Assembly: GCF_009707545.1 (NCBI RefSeq)
Contig: NZ_WLYK01000001.1
Coordinates: 1,550,001-1,614,000, forward strand
Length of the DNA: 64,000 nt
Reading direction: 5' to 3'
Origin: Nakamurella alba
Lineage (GTDB): Bacteria; Actinomycetota; Actinomycetes; Mycobacteriales; Nakamurellaceae
Shown: in pieces, positions 57,001 to 64,000 of the stretch
How positions within the stretch are numbered: position 1 is the first letter of the stretch
Layout of the letters: every line of letters begins with the position of its first letter
Translations under genes and position numbers: made by a program
The notes under the pieces: generated by a model
What the model was told of the DNA's origin: nothing
Database searches by the model: none
What the model saw: the letters and a program-made list of their open reading frames with translations, nothing else

Positions 57001-57015
57001 CTCACGCTGCGTGAG
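57001..57015. promoter_or_regulatory. Palindrome CTCACGC-T-GCGTGAG upstream of the GH5-like gene
   Basis: Seven-base arms around one T, 28 bp before the start of the hydrolase gene. The shape fits a binding site for a LacI- or TetR-type repressor, as often found for secreted hydrolases, but no such regulator is encoded nearby. Confidence 0.45.
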
Positions 57016-57153
57016 CGCCGGCCTCGCATCCCCCGTGGACCCCGGTGCGCTCTACAGAAGTCGTGGACCTGCGAGAACCCCGGTTCGGCCCGGGTCGGGT
57101 GGCATGAACGCGGAGGATCCGATCACGCCGCGTTCAGAGTAGCTCACTTTGTG

Positions 57154-57345
57154 TTATCGCGGGGCTGCGGAGCGTATCCAACTTGTGAACGATCGTAGGG
57201 CGGCCGACGGGTCGCGCCGGAACTTGTCGCAGCCGCCGGCCGGGCACAGCGAGCAGTCCGTCCCGGGGCGGTAGTGCTCGTGGGCAGCTCTCTCGTGCCC
57301 ACACCTGCAGAGGACAGCATCACGGGACTTGCCGCGGACCACCAT
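57154..57345 (-). CDS. 63-residue Cys/His-rich protein, conserved actinobacterial type
   Basis: A small protein with five cysteines (13, 15, 31, 34, 39) and clustered His (17, 22, 24) in the frame CRCGHERAAHEHYRPGTDC, then CPAGGCDKF, a pattern that suggests a zinc site. I have seen similar short actinobacterial proteins with this CxCGHxRxxHEHY signature, but their function is unknown to me. AAAGGAGG directly before the ATG/GTG at 57345 is the best ribosome site in this region, though very close to the ATG. It lies upstream of and on the same strand as the GH5-like gene, 180 bp away. Confidence 0.7.
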   Translation of the reverse strand: MVVRGKSRDAVLCRCGHERAAHEHYRPGTDCSLCPAGGCDKFRRDPSAALRSFTSWIRSAAPR

Positions 57346-57716
57346 GCCTCCTTTGCCGACCCGGAGTGCCGGATCCGCCTGCCCCTGATGCCGCAGAGTG
57401 TCGCACGGGACCACGGAGCGAACACACACGCCCACGCCGTCACGCCAGGTCATCGTCGCGACCAACTTTCGGGTGAACTTCACCCGTAGAGGTAACGGTC
57501 GAGCGGGTCAGGAGGTGCTCTACATACGCTGTGTGTTGGATGTAACACTCTTGTTTCGCCCGGACGTACCAATGGAATGAACCCCGTAGTCTTCGGACTG
57601 TTCACGAAGTGGTGGCGTTGATCCTTCCCGGTGCATCGGTCGCCACATACCGGGTGGGGGAGCCAGAGGCGAGACCGACCACGGCGGGACACGACATCGA
57701 ATCAGGGGAGCCTTCG
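57346..57716. other. 371-bp divergent gap, lower in GC
   Basis: This gap between the small Cys-rich gene and the first family-2 glycosyltransferase is the most AT-rich part of the window. It holds the palindrome at 57471 and several T-rich stretches around 57530-57560, and probably the promoters of both genes, but no box of the kind seen elsewhere could be placed. The glycosyltransferase frame is open back to 57609 without similarity. No ORF on either strand is convincing. Confidence 0.5.
57471..57485. promoter_or_regulatory. Palindrome GGGTGAA-C-TTCACCC
   Basis: Perfect seven-base arms around one base in the divergent gap between the small Cys-rich gene and the glycosyltransferases; a candidate repressor site for either. 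Confidence 0.45.
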
Positions 57717-58616
57717 ATGCATCCTGTACACCTCCGCCCGGTCGAGAACCCGAAGGTCTCGATCGTGGTGCCGGCCCGTAACGAGGCCCGCAACCTCGAG
57801 GTCGTCCTGCCCACCCTGCCGGAGGGTGCGGAGATCATCGTGGTGGACGGCCACTCCGTGGACGACACCGAGGCAGTTGTGCGCCGGGTGCGCCCGGATG
57901 CCCGGTTCGTGCAGCAGACCCGCCGCGGCAAGGGCAATGCCCTGGCCGTCGGCTTCGCCGCCGCGACCGGCGACATCATCGTCATGTTCGACGCCGACGG
58001 CTCCGCCGATCCGGCCGAGATCGACCGCTACGTCGACGCTCTCCGCGCCGGTGCGGACTTCGCCAAGGGGAGCCGGGTGCTGCCCGGCGGCGGGTCCAAG
58101 GACATCACCGTGCTGCGGGACCTCGGCAACAAGGGCCTCACCGGGATCACCAATCTGATCTTCCGGACCGGCTACACCGACCTCTGCTACGGCTACAACG
58201 CCTTCTGGCGGGACATCCTGCCCGAGCTCGACCTGCCGCAGCCGGAGCCGGTCTCGGGCGACATGCAGTGGGGCGACGGGTTCGAGATCGAGACGCTGCT
58301 GAACTGTCGGGTGGCCGTGGCGAAGCTCAAGGTCACCGAGGTGCCCAGCGTGGAGCTGCTGCGGCTGTTCGGCGAGAGCAACCTGCACGCCGTCAAGGAC
58401 GGTCTGCGGGTGCTCAAGACGATCTCGACCGAGCTCGTCCGTGCCCGCAAGGTGCGGCGTACCGCTGCACCGGCCGCCCCGGTGGCGCCGGCGGCGGAGC
58501 GGACCGCGCTGCGGACCCGTCGGCGTGCCCGCCGGGCCGTCACCCCGGGCGTGGCCCCGACGATCCCGGCCCAGCGGTCCGCCGCCACCGTGGATCTCGA
58601 GGAAGCCTCGGCGTGA
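57717..58616 (+). CDS. Family-2 glycosyltransferase (polyprenyl-phosphate or polysaccharide type)
   Basis: A 299-residue GT-A fold enzyme. KVSIVVPARNEARNLEVVLPTLP is the nucleotide-sugar entry strand; the metal motif is FDADGSADP (Asp92, Asp94); the acceptor-side segment is DLCYGYNAFWRDIL. No membrane span is seen, only a basic C-terminal tail of about 50 residues. It resembles enzymes that move a sugar from UDP or GDP to a lipid carrier or growing glycan. GGGGAG 7 bases before the ATG supports the start. It overlaps the next glycosyltransferase by GTGA, so both work together. Confidence 0.88.
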   Translation: MHPVHLRPVENPKVSIVVPARNEARNLEVVLPTLPEGAEIIVVDGHSVDDTEAVVRRVRPDARFVQQTRRGKGNALAVGFAAATGDIIVMFDADGSADPAEIDRYVDALRAGADFAKGSRVLPGGGSKDITVLRDLGNKGLTGITNLIFRTGYTDLCYGYNAFWRDILPELDLPQPEPVSGDMQWGDGFEIETLLNCRVAVAKLKVTEVPSVELLRLFGESNLHAVKDGLRVLKTISTELVRARKVRRTAAPAAPVAPAAERTALRTRRRARRAVTPGVAPTIPAQRSAATVDLEEASA

Positions 58617-59665
58617 TCCACCTGGTGCAGCCGTCCGCCCCGACGGTGTCGGTGGTCATCTGCGCCTACACCGACGAGCGGTGGGACGACCTGCGGGCCT
58701 CGGTGGAATCCGCGGTGGCGCAGACGGTCCCGGCTCTCGAGGTGCTGGTGGTGATCGATCACAACGACGAGCTGCTGGACCGGGCCCGCCGGCACTTCTT
58801 CGGTACCTCGCCGGTCAGGGTGCTGGCGAGCGTCGACCGCAAGGGACTGTCCGGCGCCCGGAACAGCGGCGTCCGCGCGGCCAGGGGTGGTGTCGTCGCC
58901 TTCCTGGACGACGACGCCACCGCGGCCGACGACTGGATCGAGACGCTGCGCGCCCCGTACGTGGATCCCACCGTCGCCGGGGTGGGCGGGCACGCCACCC
59001 CGGTGTGGCCGGCCGCTCGGCCGGGCTGGCTGCCGACCGAGTTCGACTGGGTGGTCGGCTGCAGCTACACCGGGCAGCCGGAGACCACCGCCGAGGTGCG
59101 GAACTTCATCGGCTGCAACATGTCGATCCGCCGGTCGTACTTCGACGCGGTGGGCGGGTTCAGTCACGCGATCGGCCGGGTCGGCAAGATCCCGCTGGGC
59201 TGCGAGGAGACCGAGCTCTGCATCCGGATCCGCCAGCACGACCCCCAGGCCCGGATGGTGTACGAGCCGGACATGCGCGTCCGGCACCGGGTGAGCGCCG
59301 ACCGGGTCCGGCCGAAGTACTTCTTCCGCCGCTGCTACGCCGAGGGCCTGTCGAAGGCCGTCGTCGCCGAGCTGGTGGGCGCACAGGACGGGCTCGGCAG
59401 CGAGCGCAGCTACGTCGGCAAGGTGCTGCCGGCCGCCGTGATCCGCGGTGTGCGACAGGGTTTCTCGCTGCACAGCTCGGCCGTGCAGCGCAAGGACGGG
59501 CGCCGGCGGGCCGGTGCCGTCGTCTCCGGGCTGGCCGCGACCACGGTGGGCTACGCCTACGCGCGGCTGCGCATCCTCACCGGTGTGCAGCCCAAGCCGG
59601 GCCCCGCACCGAGCATCGACGAGCTCCCCGGCTCACCCATGGGAGCCCTGCACAGCGCCGTCTGA
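58613..59665 (+). CDS. Family-2 glycosyltransferase
   Basis: A 350-residue GT-A enzyme with TVSVVICAYTDERWDDLRASVESAVAQ, ARNSGVRAARG and FLDDDATAADDW (Asp99-101) as metal/sugar motif, then GCNMSIRRSYFDAVGGF and a GCEETELCIRIRQ acceptor motif, typical of polysaccharide chain-building enzymes. About 90 C-terminal residues form a helix-rich, possibly membrane-associated tail. The GTG at 58613 overlaps the stop of the upstream gene. A strong terminator follows 34 bases after its stop. Confidence 0.9.
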   Translation: MIHLVQPSAPTVSVVICAYTDERWDDLRASVESAVAQTVPALEVLVVIDHNDELLDRARRHFFGTSPVRVLASVDRKGLSGARNSGVRAARGGVVAFLDDDATAADDWIETLRAPYVDPTVAGVGGHATPVWPAARPGWLPTEFDWVVGCSYTGQPETTAEVRNFIGCNMSIRRSYFDAVGGFSHAIGRVGKIPLGCEETELCIRIRQHDPQARMVYEPDMRVRHRVSADRVRPKYFFRRCYAEGLSKAVVAELVGAQDGLGSERSYVGKVLPAAVIRGVRQGFSLHSSAVQRKDGRRRAGAVVSGLAATTVGYAYARLRILTGVQPKPGPAPSIDELPGSPMGALHSAV

Positions 59666-59698
59666 CCGGACGCTCCTGCCGATCGCACCACCGACGCA

Positions 59699-59723
59699 GC
59701 CCCTCCCGGATCCCGGGAGGGGC
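59699..59723 (+). terminator. Terminator after the family-2 glycosyltransferase pair
   Basis: GCCCCTCCCGG and CCGGGAGGGGC form an 11-bp perfect stem with loop ATC, 34 bases after the stop, followed by TTCGG. This is the clearest intrinsic terminator in the window. Confidence 0.8.
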
Positions 59724-59823
59724 TTCGGCGTGCTCGCCCTGTTGGTGCTCACCCGGCCGCGGCCGGCTCCGTCGTGTGTGCTCGGCACCGGCGTGCTCGG
59801 GACGGCGCTGTGGTGCCGGGTTC

Positions 59824-59917
59824 TCGTCCGGAAGGCTGTTGCCCGAGAAGGGTCGTCCGGAAGGCGTCGTGTTGCCGGGAACGGGGGTCATCCGGAAAGG
59901 CGTTGTCGGGAACGGGG
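59824..59917 (+). repeat. Three degenerate 29-35-bp tandem repeats
   Basis: Units at 59824, 59853 and 59888 each start TC(G/A)TCCGGAA and go on with GGCGT..GTTGCCGGGAACGGGG-like sequence. Length varies between 29 and 35 bp, so the array is old or decaying. Confidence 0.6.
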
Positions 59918-59997
59918 TCACGCGGGCAGGTGTCGCGTGGGCTGCATCGTGCGGAGGGCGGAGAGTACGGCGACAGTTGCTTCCTGTCACCGTTCAC

Positions 59998-60018
59998 GGC
60001 GCCGGAACTTCCGGCGCC
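59998..60018 (-). terminator. Hairpin after the GH lipoprotein gene
   Basis: GGCGCCGGAA and TTCCGGCGCC meet around one C: a perfect 10-bp stem, 7 bases beyond the stop of the minus-strand hydrolase gene. It is a good terminator candidate for that gene. Confidence 0.65.
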
Positions 60019-60025
60019 GATCTCG

Positions 60026-61420
60026 TCAGCGCACGGCGTCGGCCTGCTCCGAGAGCACGTCCAGCACGGGATCGCCGTCGTCCATGAGGATGTCGTACTG
60101 ATCGGTGACCTTGCTGGTCACCCGCCAGAGCAGGTACCCGGCGGCTCCGGCGTCGAAAGCCGCGGTCATCTTGGCGTCGAGCAGGTCGGCGCGGTTCTGC
60201 AGCCCGGCCGCCCCGTCACCGCGGCCGATGCCGGCCTCGCCGACCAGCAGCGGCTTGTCCAGTTCGACCGACAGTGCGAACGAGCAACCGAGCAGCGACT
60301 GGGCCTGGGTCTGCTTGCAGGCCGCGGAGTTCGCCGCCGGCGGAGTTGCGCCGTTGCCGCCGGGCATCGGCGCGTCGTCGGAGCCCCAGTAGCCCCAGTC
60401 GTGCACCTCGGCGAAGTCGAGACCGTCGACGCCGTACACCTCGAGGAAGTCCGGCCCGCTGGCACCCGCGGCGCCGTTGCTCTGGGTGCCGAGCGTGAGC
60501 AGGTGGTTCGGGTCGGCGGACTTGATCAACGGCACCATGTCCTCGGCGAAATCGACCAGCACGGAACGGTCCTGGTCGTCCCGCTTGCTGGTGTCGGCCT
60601 CGTTGATCAGGCTCCAGCCCATGATCACCGGCTCGTCGCGGTACCGCTCGGCCACGATCTTGGCGTAGTCCCGGAAGGACAGCACGGCACTGCCGAACTG
60701 CTTCCTGTAGCCGTCGACGAACCAGGTGTCGTCCTCGTACTGGGCCTTCGGCAGCACCTCCTCGGAGGTCGTGCAGTAGCCCGGGCCGTCCTCGAGCACC
60801 GGCAGCAGTCGGATGCCGGTCTCCCGGGCCGCCTCGATCACCCCGTCCAGCCCGGACCAGTCCCGTCCGGAGTCGGTGTAGGTCTGGTAGGCCCAGAACC
60901 GGACGACGGTGACTCCCTGCTCGTCGTGCAACCGGCGGAAGGTCTCCCGCAGCTGGTCCGGTGACATCCGGGCGTCGGGGGCGCAGGAGTACCGGTCGGT
61001 GGCGGCGGCGTCGTAGATGTTCACGCCGACGAAACGGAAGGGTGCGCCGTCGATCTCGAAGTCGCGCCCGGCTGCGGTGACGAACGACGTCGGACCCTGT
61101 GCCGACGTGCTGGTCGTCGTCGGCGAGGTCGTCCCGGTCGGCGGGGTCCCCGGCGTGGGCGGGGTGCCCGGGGTCTCGGTCGGCCCAGGGGTGGGCGGGG
61201 TGCCCGGGGTCTCCGACGGGCCGGGGGTCGCGGGCGTCCCGGGTGTCTCGGTCGGACCCGGTGTCGCGACGGCGCTCCCGGTGGCGGCAGTGCTCCCCGT
61301 GTCCGGCACCTGGGTGCTGCCGCCGCTGCAGGCGCTCAGCAACAACAGGGCGGCGACCAGCACGGCCGACCGCCGTGCGGCGGTGCGGGACCGGCTCCCG
61401 TTGCGCGGCAGGAACTTCAC
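60026..61420 (-). CDS. GH5-like glycoside hydrolase lipoprotein with Pro/Thr linker
   Basis: A 464-residue exported lipoprotein. The signal ends in the lipobox LLSAC; then a Pro/Thr/Gly linker of about 75 residues made of repeated TPGPTETPGTP blocks (encoded by a 30-36-bp DNA repeat near 61140-61270); then a GH5-type barrel (FEIDGAPFRFVGVNIYD onward) with acid/base Glu274 in LINEAD and nucleophile Glu395 in LVGEAG. It would be held on the cell surface and cut a beta-linked polysaccharide. GAGGAG 7 bases before the GTG at 61420 sets the start. Downstream of three minus-strand glycosyltransferase genes, and probably cotranscribed with them. Confidence 0.87.
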   Translation of the reverse strand: MKFLPRNGSRSRTAARRSAVLVAALLLLSACSGGSTQVPDTGSTAATGSAVATPGPTETPGTPATPGPSETPGTPPTPGPTETPGTPPTPGTPPTGTTSPTTTSTSAQGPTSFVTAAGRDFEIDGAPFRFVGVNIYDAAATDRYSCAPDARMSPDQLRETFRRLHDEQGVTVVRFWAYQTYTDSGRDWSGLDGVIEAARETGIRLLPVLEDGPGYCTTSEEVLPKAQYEDDTWFVDGYRKQFGSAVLSFRDYAKIVAERYRDEPVIMGWSLINEADTSKRDDQDRSVLVDFAEDMVPLIKSADPNHLLTLGTQSNGAAGASGPDFLEVYGVDGLDFAEVHDWGYWGSDDAPMPGGNGATPPAANSAACKQTQAQSLLGCSFALSVELDKPLLVGEAGIGRGDGAAGLQNRADLLDAKMTAAFDAGAAGYLLWRVTSKVTDQYDILMDDGDPVLDVLSEQADAVR

Positions 61421-61504
61421 TGTCGGACTCCTCGTCGGTCGTGGCACGCGGTGTGCACGCGGTCGGCTGGTGCGGGCGCCCGATGGTTCGTCGGTCGGGG
61501 CAGA

Positions 61505-62668
61505 TCAGTGCTTCTCCGTGCTGGTACCCGGTTGCTGCGCGCGTGCCACCCGGGTTCCGGTCACACCGGCCGCCGGTGGTGTCGTGCCCGCCAGTGTGTC
61601 GGCCATCCGGTCGACCACCAGGTCCCAGGTGTGCTGTTCCTCGACGAGTTGGCGACCCGCCCGGCCCATTGCCGTGGCCATCGCCCGGTCGGTGAGGACC
61701 GAGATCAACGACGACGCCAGGGCCGGTGCGTCGCCGACGGGCACCAGCAGCCCGGTCTCCCCGTGCCGCACGATGTCCGGGATGCCGGAACTGGTGGAGG
61801 CGACCACGGGCAGGCCGAAGGCCATCGCCTCCAGTACCACCAGACCGTACGGCTCGAACAGTGAAGGCAGGGTGAACACCGATGCGCCGGCGTACAACTC
61901 GACGATCCGGCTCCGGTCGTCGATGTGGCCGTGCACCTCGACCCCGGGCAGGTCCGGGATGTCCGGCCGGTCGCCGACCAGCACCAGCCGCGCCCGCGGC
62001 ACCACCGTGCGGACCAGACGGAAGGCCTCCAGCAGGATCTCGCCGCCCTTGCGCCGGAAGTCGTTGCCCACGAACAGGATGACCGGATCGTCCGGTGGCG
62101 GTGCCGCCGGGCGGTCCAGGGAGGGCAGGGTGTCCAGGTTGACCCCGGCCCCGGTGACCGTGATGCGCCCGGGCGTCACCCCGTAGTCGTCGACCAGGGT
62201 GCGGCGGGTCTCCTCGGTGAACGAGAAGATGTGCACGGCCTGCTGGTACGACTCCCGCTCCGCGGCGATCCACCGGTCGAGGGCGCGTCCGTCCAGCGGG
62301 TTCCACTCCGGCCACTGGCGGACCGACTGCAGGTGGGTGCAGTCCAGGTAGAGGACGGAGGGCCGGTCCGGGACCCCGGACAGCCCGTGCACCTGGAACA
62401 CCAGGTCGTGCCCGTCCGGCAGGCGGGACAACCGTCGCCGGGTGTTGCGGGTGCGCAGGGCGTACCCGAGCGGGCTCTTGATGAACTGCTGCGCCCAGCG
62501 TTCCCGCTGCAGGCGGAAGGTGCGGGCCGCGACGACGCCGCGTTGCACCTGGTTCAGCTCGGGGGACAGCTGGCCGGCCACCGGGAACCGGCGACGCAGC
62601 GCACGGAACAGATACGGCGTCAACGGGTCCCCGCGGGAGACCAGCGCGAGCCGTGGGTCGGGGGTCAT
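61505..62668 (-). CDS. Family-4 glycosyltransferase
   Basis: A 387-residue GT-B retaining enzyme. The N-terminal acceptor domain is unusual (LFRALRRRFPVAG, then WAQQFIKSPLGYALRTRN); the C-terminal donor domain is standard: VILFVGNDFRRKGGEILLEAF, ARLVLVGDRPD, SVFTLPSLFEPYGLVVLEAMAFGLPVVAS with the EPYGLVVLE E-x7-E type motif. It builds a polysaccharide or glycolipid chain from a nucleotide sugar. Its ATG overlaps the stop of the upstream gene (ATGA). The 84 bases between it and the hydrolase gene show no terminator. Confidence 0.9.
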   Translation of the reverse strand: MTPDPRLALVSRGDPLTPYLFRALRRRFPVAGQLSPELNQVQRGVVAARTFRLQRERWAQQFIKSPLGYALRTRNTRRRLSRLPDGHDLVFQVHGLSGVPDRPSVLYLDCTHLQSVRQWPEWNPLDGRALDRWIAAERESYQQAVHIFSFTEETRRTLVDDYGVTPGRITVTGAGVNLDTLPSLDRPAAPPPDDPVILFVGNDFRRKGGEILLEAFRLVRTVVPRARLVLVGDRPDIPDLPGVEVHGHIDDRSRIVELYAGASVFTLPSLFEPYGLVVLEAMAFGLPVVASTSSGIPDIVRHGETGLLVPVGDAPALASSLISVLTDRAMATAMGRAGRQLVEEQHTWDLVVDRMADTLAGTTPPAAGVTGTRVARAQQPGTSTEKH

Positions 62669-63813
62669 CGCCGCGCAGCACCCGCGAGCAGTGTGTCGTA
62701 GAGGCCGTCGATCCGTGCGGTGACGCCGGCGATCCCGTAGCGGCGCCGCAGCCCGTCCGGCACGGGCCGGCGCGCACCCGGCGCGACGTCGGTGGGGGCG
62801 AGTGCGCGGGAGCCGGCGAGGATGGCCGCGGCCTCGTCCTTCTCGTCCGCGTCGGTGGGCAGGGTGATGACACCCGGGACGTCCTCACCCAACTCGTCCA
62901 GGGCCGGGCACTGGGCCCGCACCACCGGCAGTCCGGCACCGACACCCTCGACCACGGCCATGCCGAAGGTCTCGTCGCGGGACGGGCTGATGAGCAGGTC
63001 GAGACCGGAGAGCACGGAGCGCACGTCGCCCCGGGCGCCCAGCACGTGCACGACATCGCCGAGTCCCAGCTCCGCGGCCGTGGACCGCAGAGACTCCTCC
63101 AGCGGGCCGGCACCGACCAGGACCAGCTGCCGGAGCGGACCGAGATCCGGCGCCAGCGCGCGGAGCAGCTGCGGGAACCGTTTGACCGGCTCCAGCCGGC
63201 CGATGCCGCCGATCAGCACCACGTCGTCGGCGATCCCGAGCTCCGCGCGGAAGTCGCGCCGCAGTCCGGGGTCGAAGGCGAGCGCGTCGAAGTCGATCCC
63301 GTTGTCCACCACGGTGATCCGGTCGGCGGGCACGTCCCAGCGCAGCAGTCGGTCGCGGGTGGCGGAGGACACCGCGACGGTGTGCGCGGTCCAGCTCTCC
63401 AACCGGCGGTAGATCCGGCGCAGTCGCGCTGTGAGCGGCCGGTTCTCGATGGTGGTGTCCATCAGCGAGTGCTCGCTGGACACGACGGTGCGGATGCCGG
63501 CGAGCCGGGCGGCCGGGATGCCCCACAGCTGAGCGGCCAGCAGGTGCACGTGCACCACCGCCGGCCGCAACCGGCGCAGCCGGGCTACCAGCCGGGGCAG
63601 CGCGGTGAGTTTCGCGGCGCCGGCCATCCCGAGCACCTCGACGGTCGTGCCGTCCGCGCGCATGGCGTCGGCGACCGGGCCGTCCCCGTACAGCGCGATC
63701 ACATGGCTGCGGTGGCCCGATCGGTGCGCCAGCCACTGCAACTGCCGCTCGGCGCCGCCGGTCCCCAGTGCGGTGATGACGTGCACGACCAGGGGGGAGT
63801 CCGGGCCCGTCAC
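62665..63813 (-). CDS. Family-4 glycosyltransferase
   Basis: A 382-residue GT-B retaining enzyme: VVHVITALGTGGAERQLQWL at the start (GT4 acceptor domain), HVHLLAAQLWGIPAARLAG, VSSEHSLMD, then the donor domain with GGIGRLEPVKRFPQLLRAL, QLVLVGAGP and LLISPSRDETFGMAVVEGVGAGLPVV. The E-x7-E motif is ETFGMAVVE. It starts with a GTG that overlaps the stop of the next upstream gene (GTGA), and ends overlapping the next ATG, so three glycosyltransferases form one tightly coupled operon. Confidence 0.91.
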   Translation of the reverse strand: MTGPDSPLVVHVITALGTGGAERQLQWLAHRSGHRSHVIALYGDGPVADAMRADGTTVEVLGMAGAAKLTALPRLVARLRRLRPAVVHVHLLAAQLWGIPAARLAGIRTVVSSEHSLMDTTIENRPLTARLRRIYRRLESWTAHTVAVSSATRDRLLRWDVPADRITVVDNGIDFDALAFDPGLRRDFRAELGIADDVVLIGGIGRLEPVKRFPQLLRALAPDLGPLRQLVLVGAGPLEESLRSTAAELGLGDVVHVLGARGDVRSVLSGLDLLISPSRDETFGMAVVEGVGAGLPVVRAQCPALDELGEDVPGVITLPTDADEKDEAAAILAGSRALAPTDVAPGARRPVPDGLRRRYGIAGVTARIDGLYDTLLAGAARR

Positions 63814-64000
63814 GGGCGCCCCGCGGGTGCCCGGGCCGCGAGCACGCCCCGGTAGACCTCGACGACGGCGTCGGTACAGCTCTCCCAGGTGGGCAGCTCG
63901 ACGTCGGGCCGGGTGCGCGGGGCGCCGGACACCGTCCGCAGCATGGTGACCAGGGCATCGGCCGTGCGCTCGGTGGACGCCTCGGGGTCGAGGCCGGTCA
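63810..64000 (-). CDS. C-terminal part of a third glycosyltransferase, running off the window
   Basis: The last 62 codons of a gene that enters from the right. The end of the protein, LPTWESCTDAVVEVYRGVLA, is the typical final helix of family-4 glycosyltransferases. Its TGA overlaps the GTG of the downstream gene as GTGA, which supports one operon. The family call rests on this tail and on context only. Confidence 0.6.
   Translation of the reverse strand, partial: TGLDPEASTERTADALVTMLRTVSGAPRTRPDVELPTWESCTDAVVEVYRGVLAARAPAGRP

Larger units (their letters stand above)
59724..60025. other. Gap between terminator and second hydrolase, with repeats
   Basis: About 300 bases with degenerate repeats in the middle and the palindrome at 59998 near its end. 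GTGCTCGG and GCACCGG steps before the repeats look like the same family, more decayed. Nothing supports a gene. Confidence 0.5.

Noticed and set aside
57480-57692. A 70-codon minus-strand frame in the AT-richer gap
   Set aside because: No ribosome site, no codon bias and no recognisable features; it overlaps the probable promoter of the glycosyltransferase gene.

Overview
This is a very GC-rich (about 70% or more by eye) stretch of an actinobacterial chromosome. The window encodes mycothione reductase, two mycothiol-type DinB/maleylpyruvate-isomerase proteins, an actinobacterial IF2 with a long Ala/Pro/Gly linker, and the gene order dxr - rip1 - ispG - GNAT - penicillin-binding lipoprotein - map - mtr - proS - rimP - nusA - ylxR - infB - rbfA - DHH - truB - ribF - rpsO - pnp - M16 protease - dapB - dapA - rnj - ftsK. 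That order is recognisably that of Mycobacterium tuberculosis around Rv2870c to Rv2748c, with different accessory genes inserted. The species cannot be fixed from this window; a mycothiol-producing, non-mycobacterial actinomycete (for example near Nakamurella or Geodermatophilus) fits. No rRNA, tRNA, CRISPR array, prophage or insertion sequence was found.

Layout. 1-9.2 kb: isoprenoid MEP-pathway genes (dxr, ispG) around a site-2 protease, a GNAT protein, a convergent penicillin-binding lipoprotein, an acyltransferase and methionine aminopeptidase. 9.2-15.1 kb: mycothione reductase, a RIO-type kinase preceded by a 32-codon small ORF with leader-like RNA structure, a DinB-like protein, YaaA and a two-domain GNAT protein. 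15.1-15.4 kb: an inverted array of two kinds of tandem repeat. 15.4-30.6 kb: translation and RNA block (proS, a DUF4439/lipoprotein pair, rimP-nusA, ylxR-infB, DUF503, rbfA, DHH phosphoesterase, a GntR regulator, an MFS transporter overlapping truB, ribF, rpsO). 30.6-35.9 kb: pnp, M16 protease, dapB and a membrane protein.

35.8-47.7 kb is an accessory stretch: a GNAT protein, a DeoR repressor, a YcaQ/AlkX-type DNA glycosylase, a secreted protein, a gamma-glutamyltransferase-like enzyme without the usual Arg-Glu substrate motif, a ribbon-helix-helix regulator with a DUF4097 protein, a ferritin, a large SARP/AAA regulator coupled to a GNAT protein, and a TIGR03085 protein. 47.7-54.9 kb: dapA-rnj, an orphan siroheme-synthase-like Rossmann domain, a metallo-beta-lactamase-fold protein and ftsK. 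55.0-64.0 kb: a surface-polysaccharide-type cluster of two GH5-like secreted hydrolases, two family-2 and three family-4 glycosyltransferases, and a small conserved Cys-rich protein.

Many single genes have a TANNNT-like -10 box ending 6 or 7 bases before the start codon and no ribosome site, which implies leaderless mRNAs; genes inside operons use Shine-Dalgarno sites or ATGA/GTGA overlaps. The strongest unexplained signals are: an 84-bp array of six 8-bp TGRCRYCA boxes at 11-bp (or 21/22-bp) steps between the ribbon-helix-helix gene and ferritin; the small ORF, paired palindromes and a hairpin that hides the ribosome site in front of the RIO kinase; a 7-codon leaderless leader peptide overlapping the DHH phosphoesterase start; a perfect 38-bp palindrome between infB and DUF503; and the inverted repeat array before proS.
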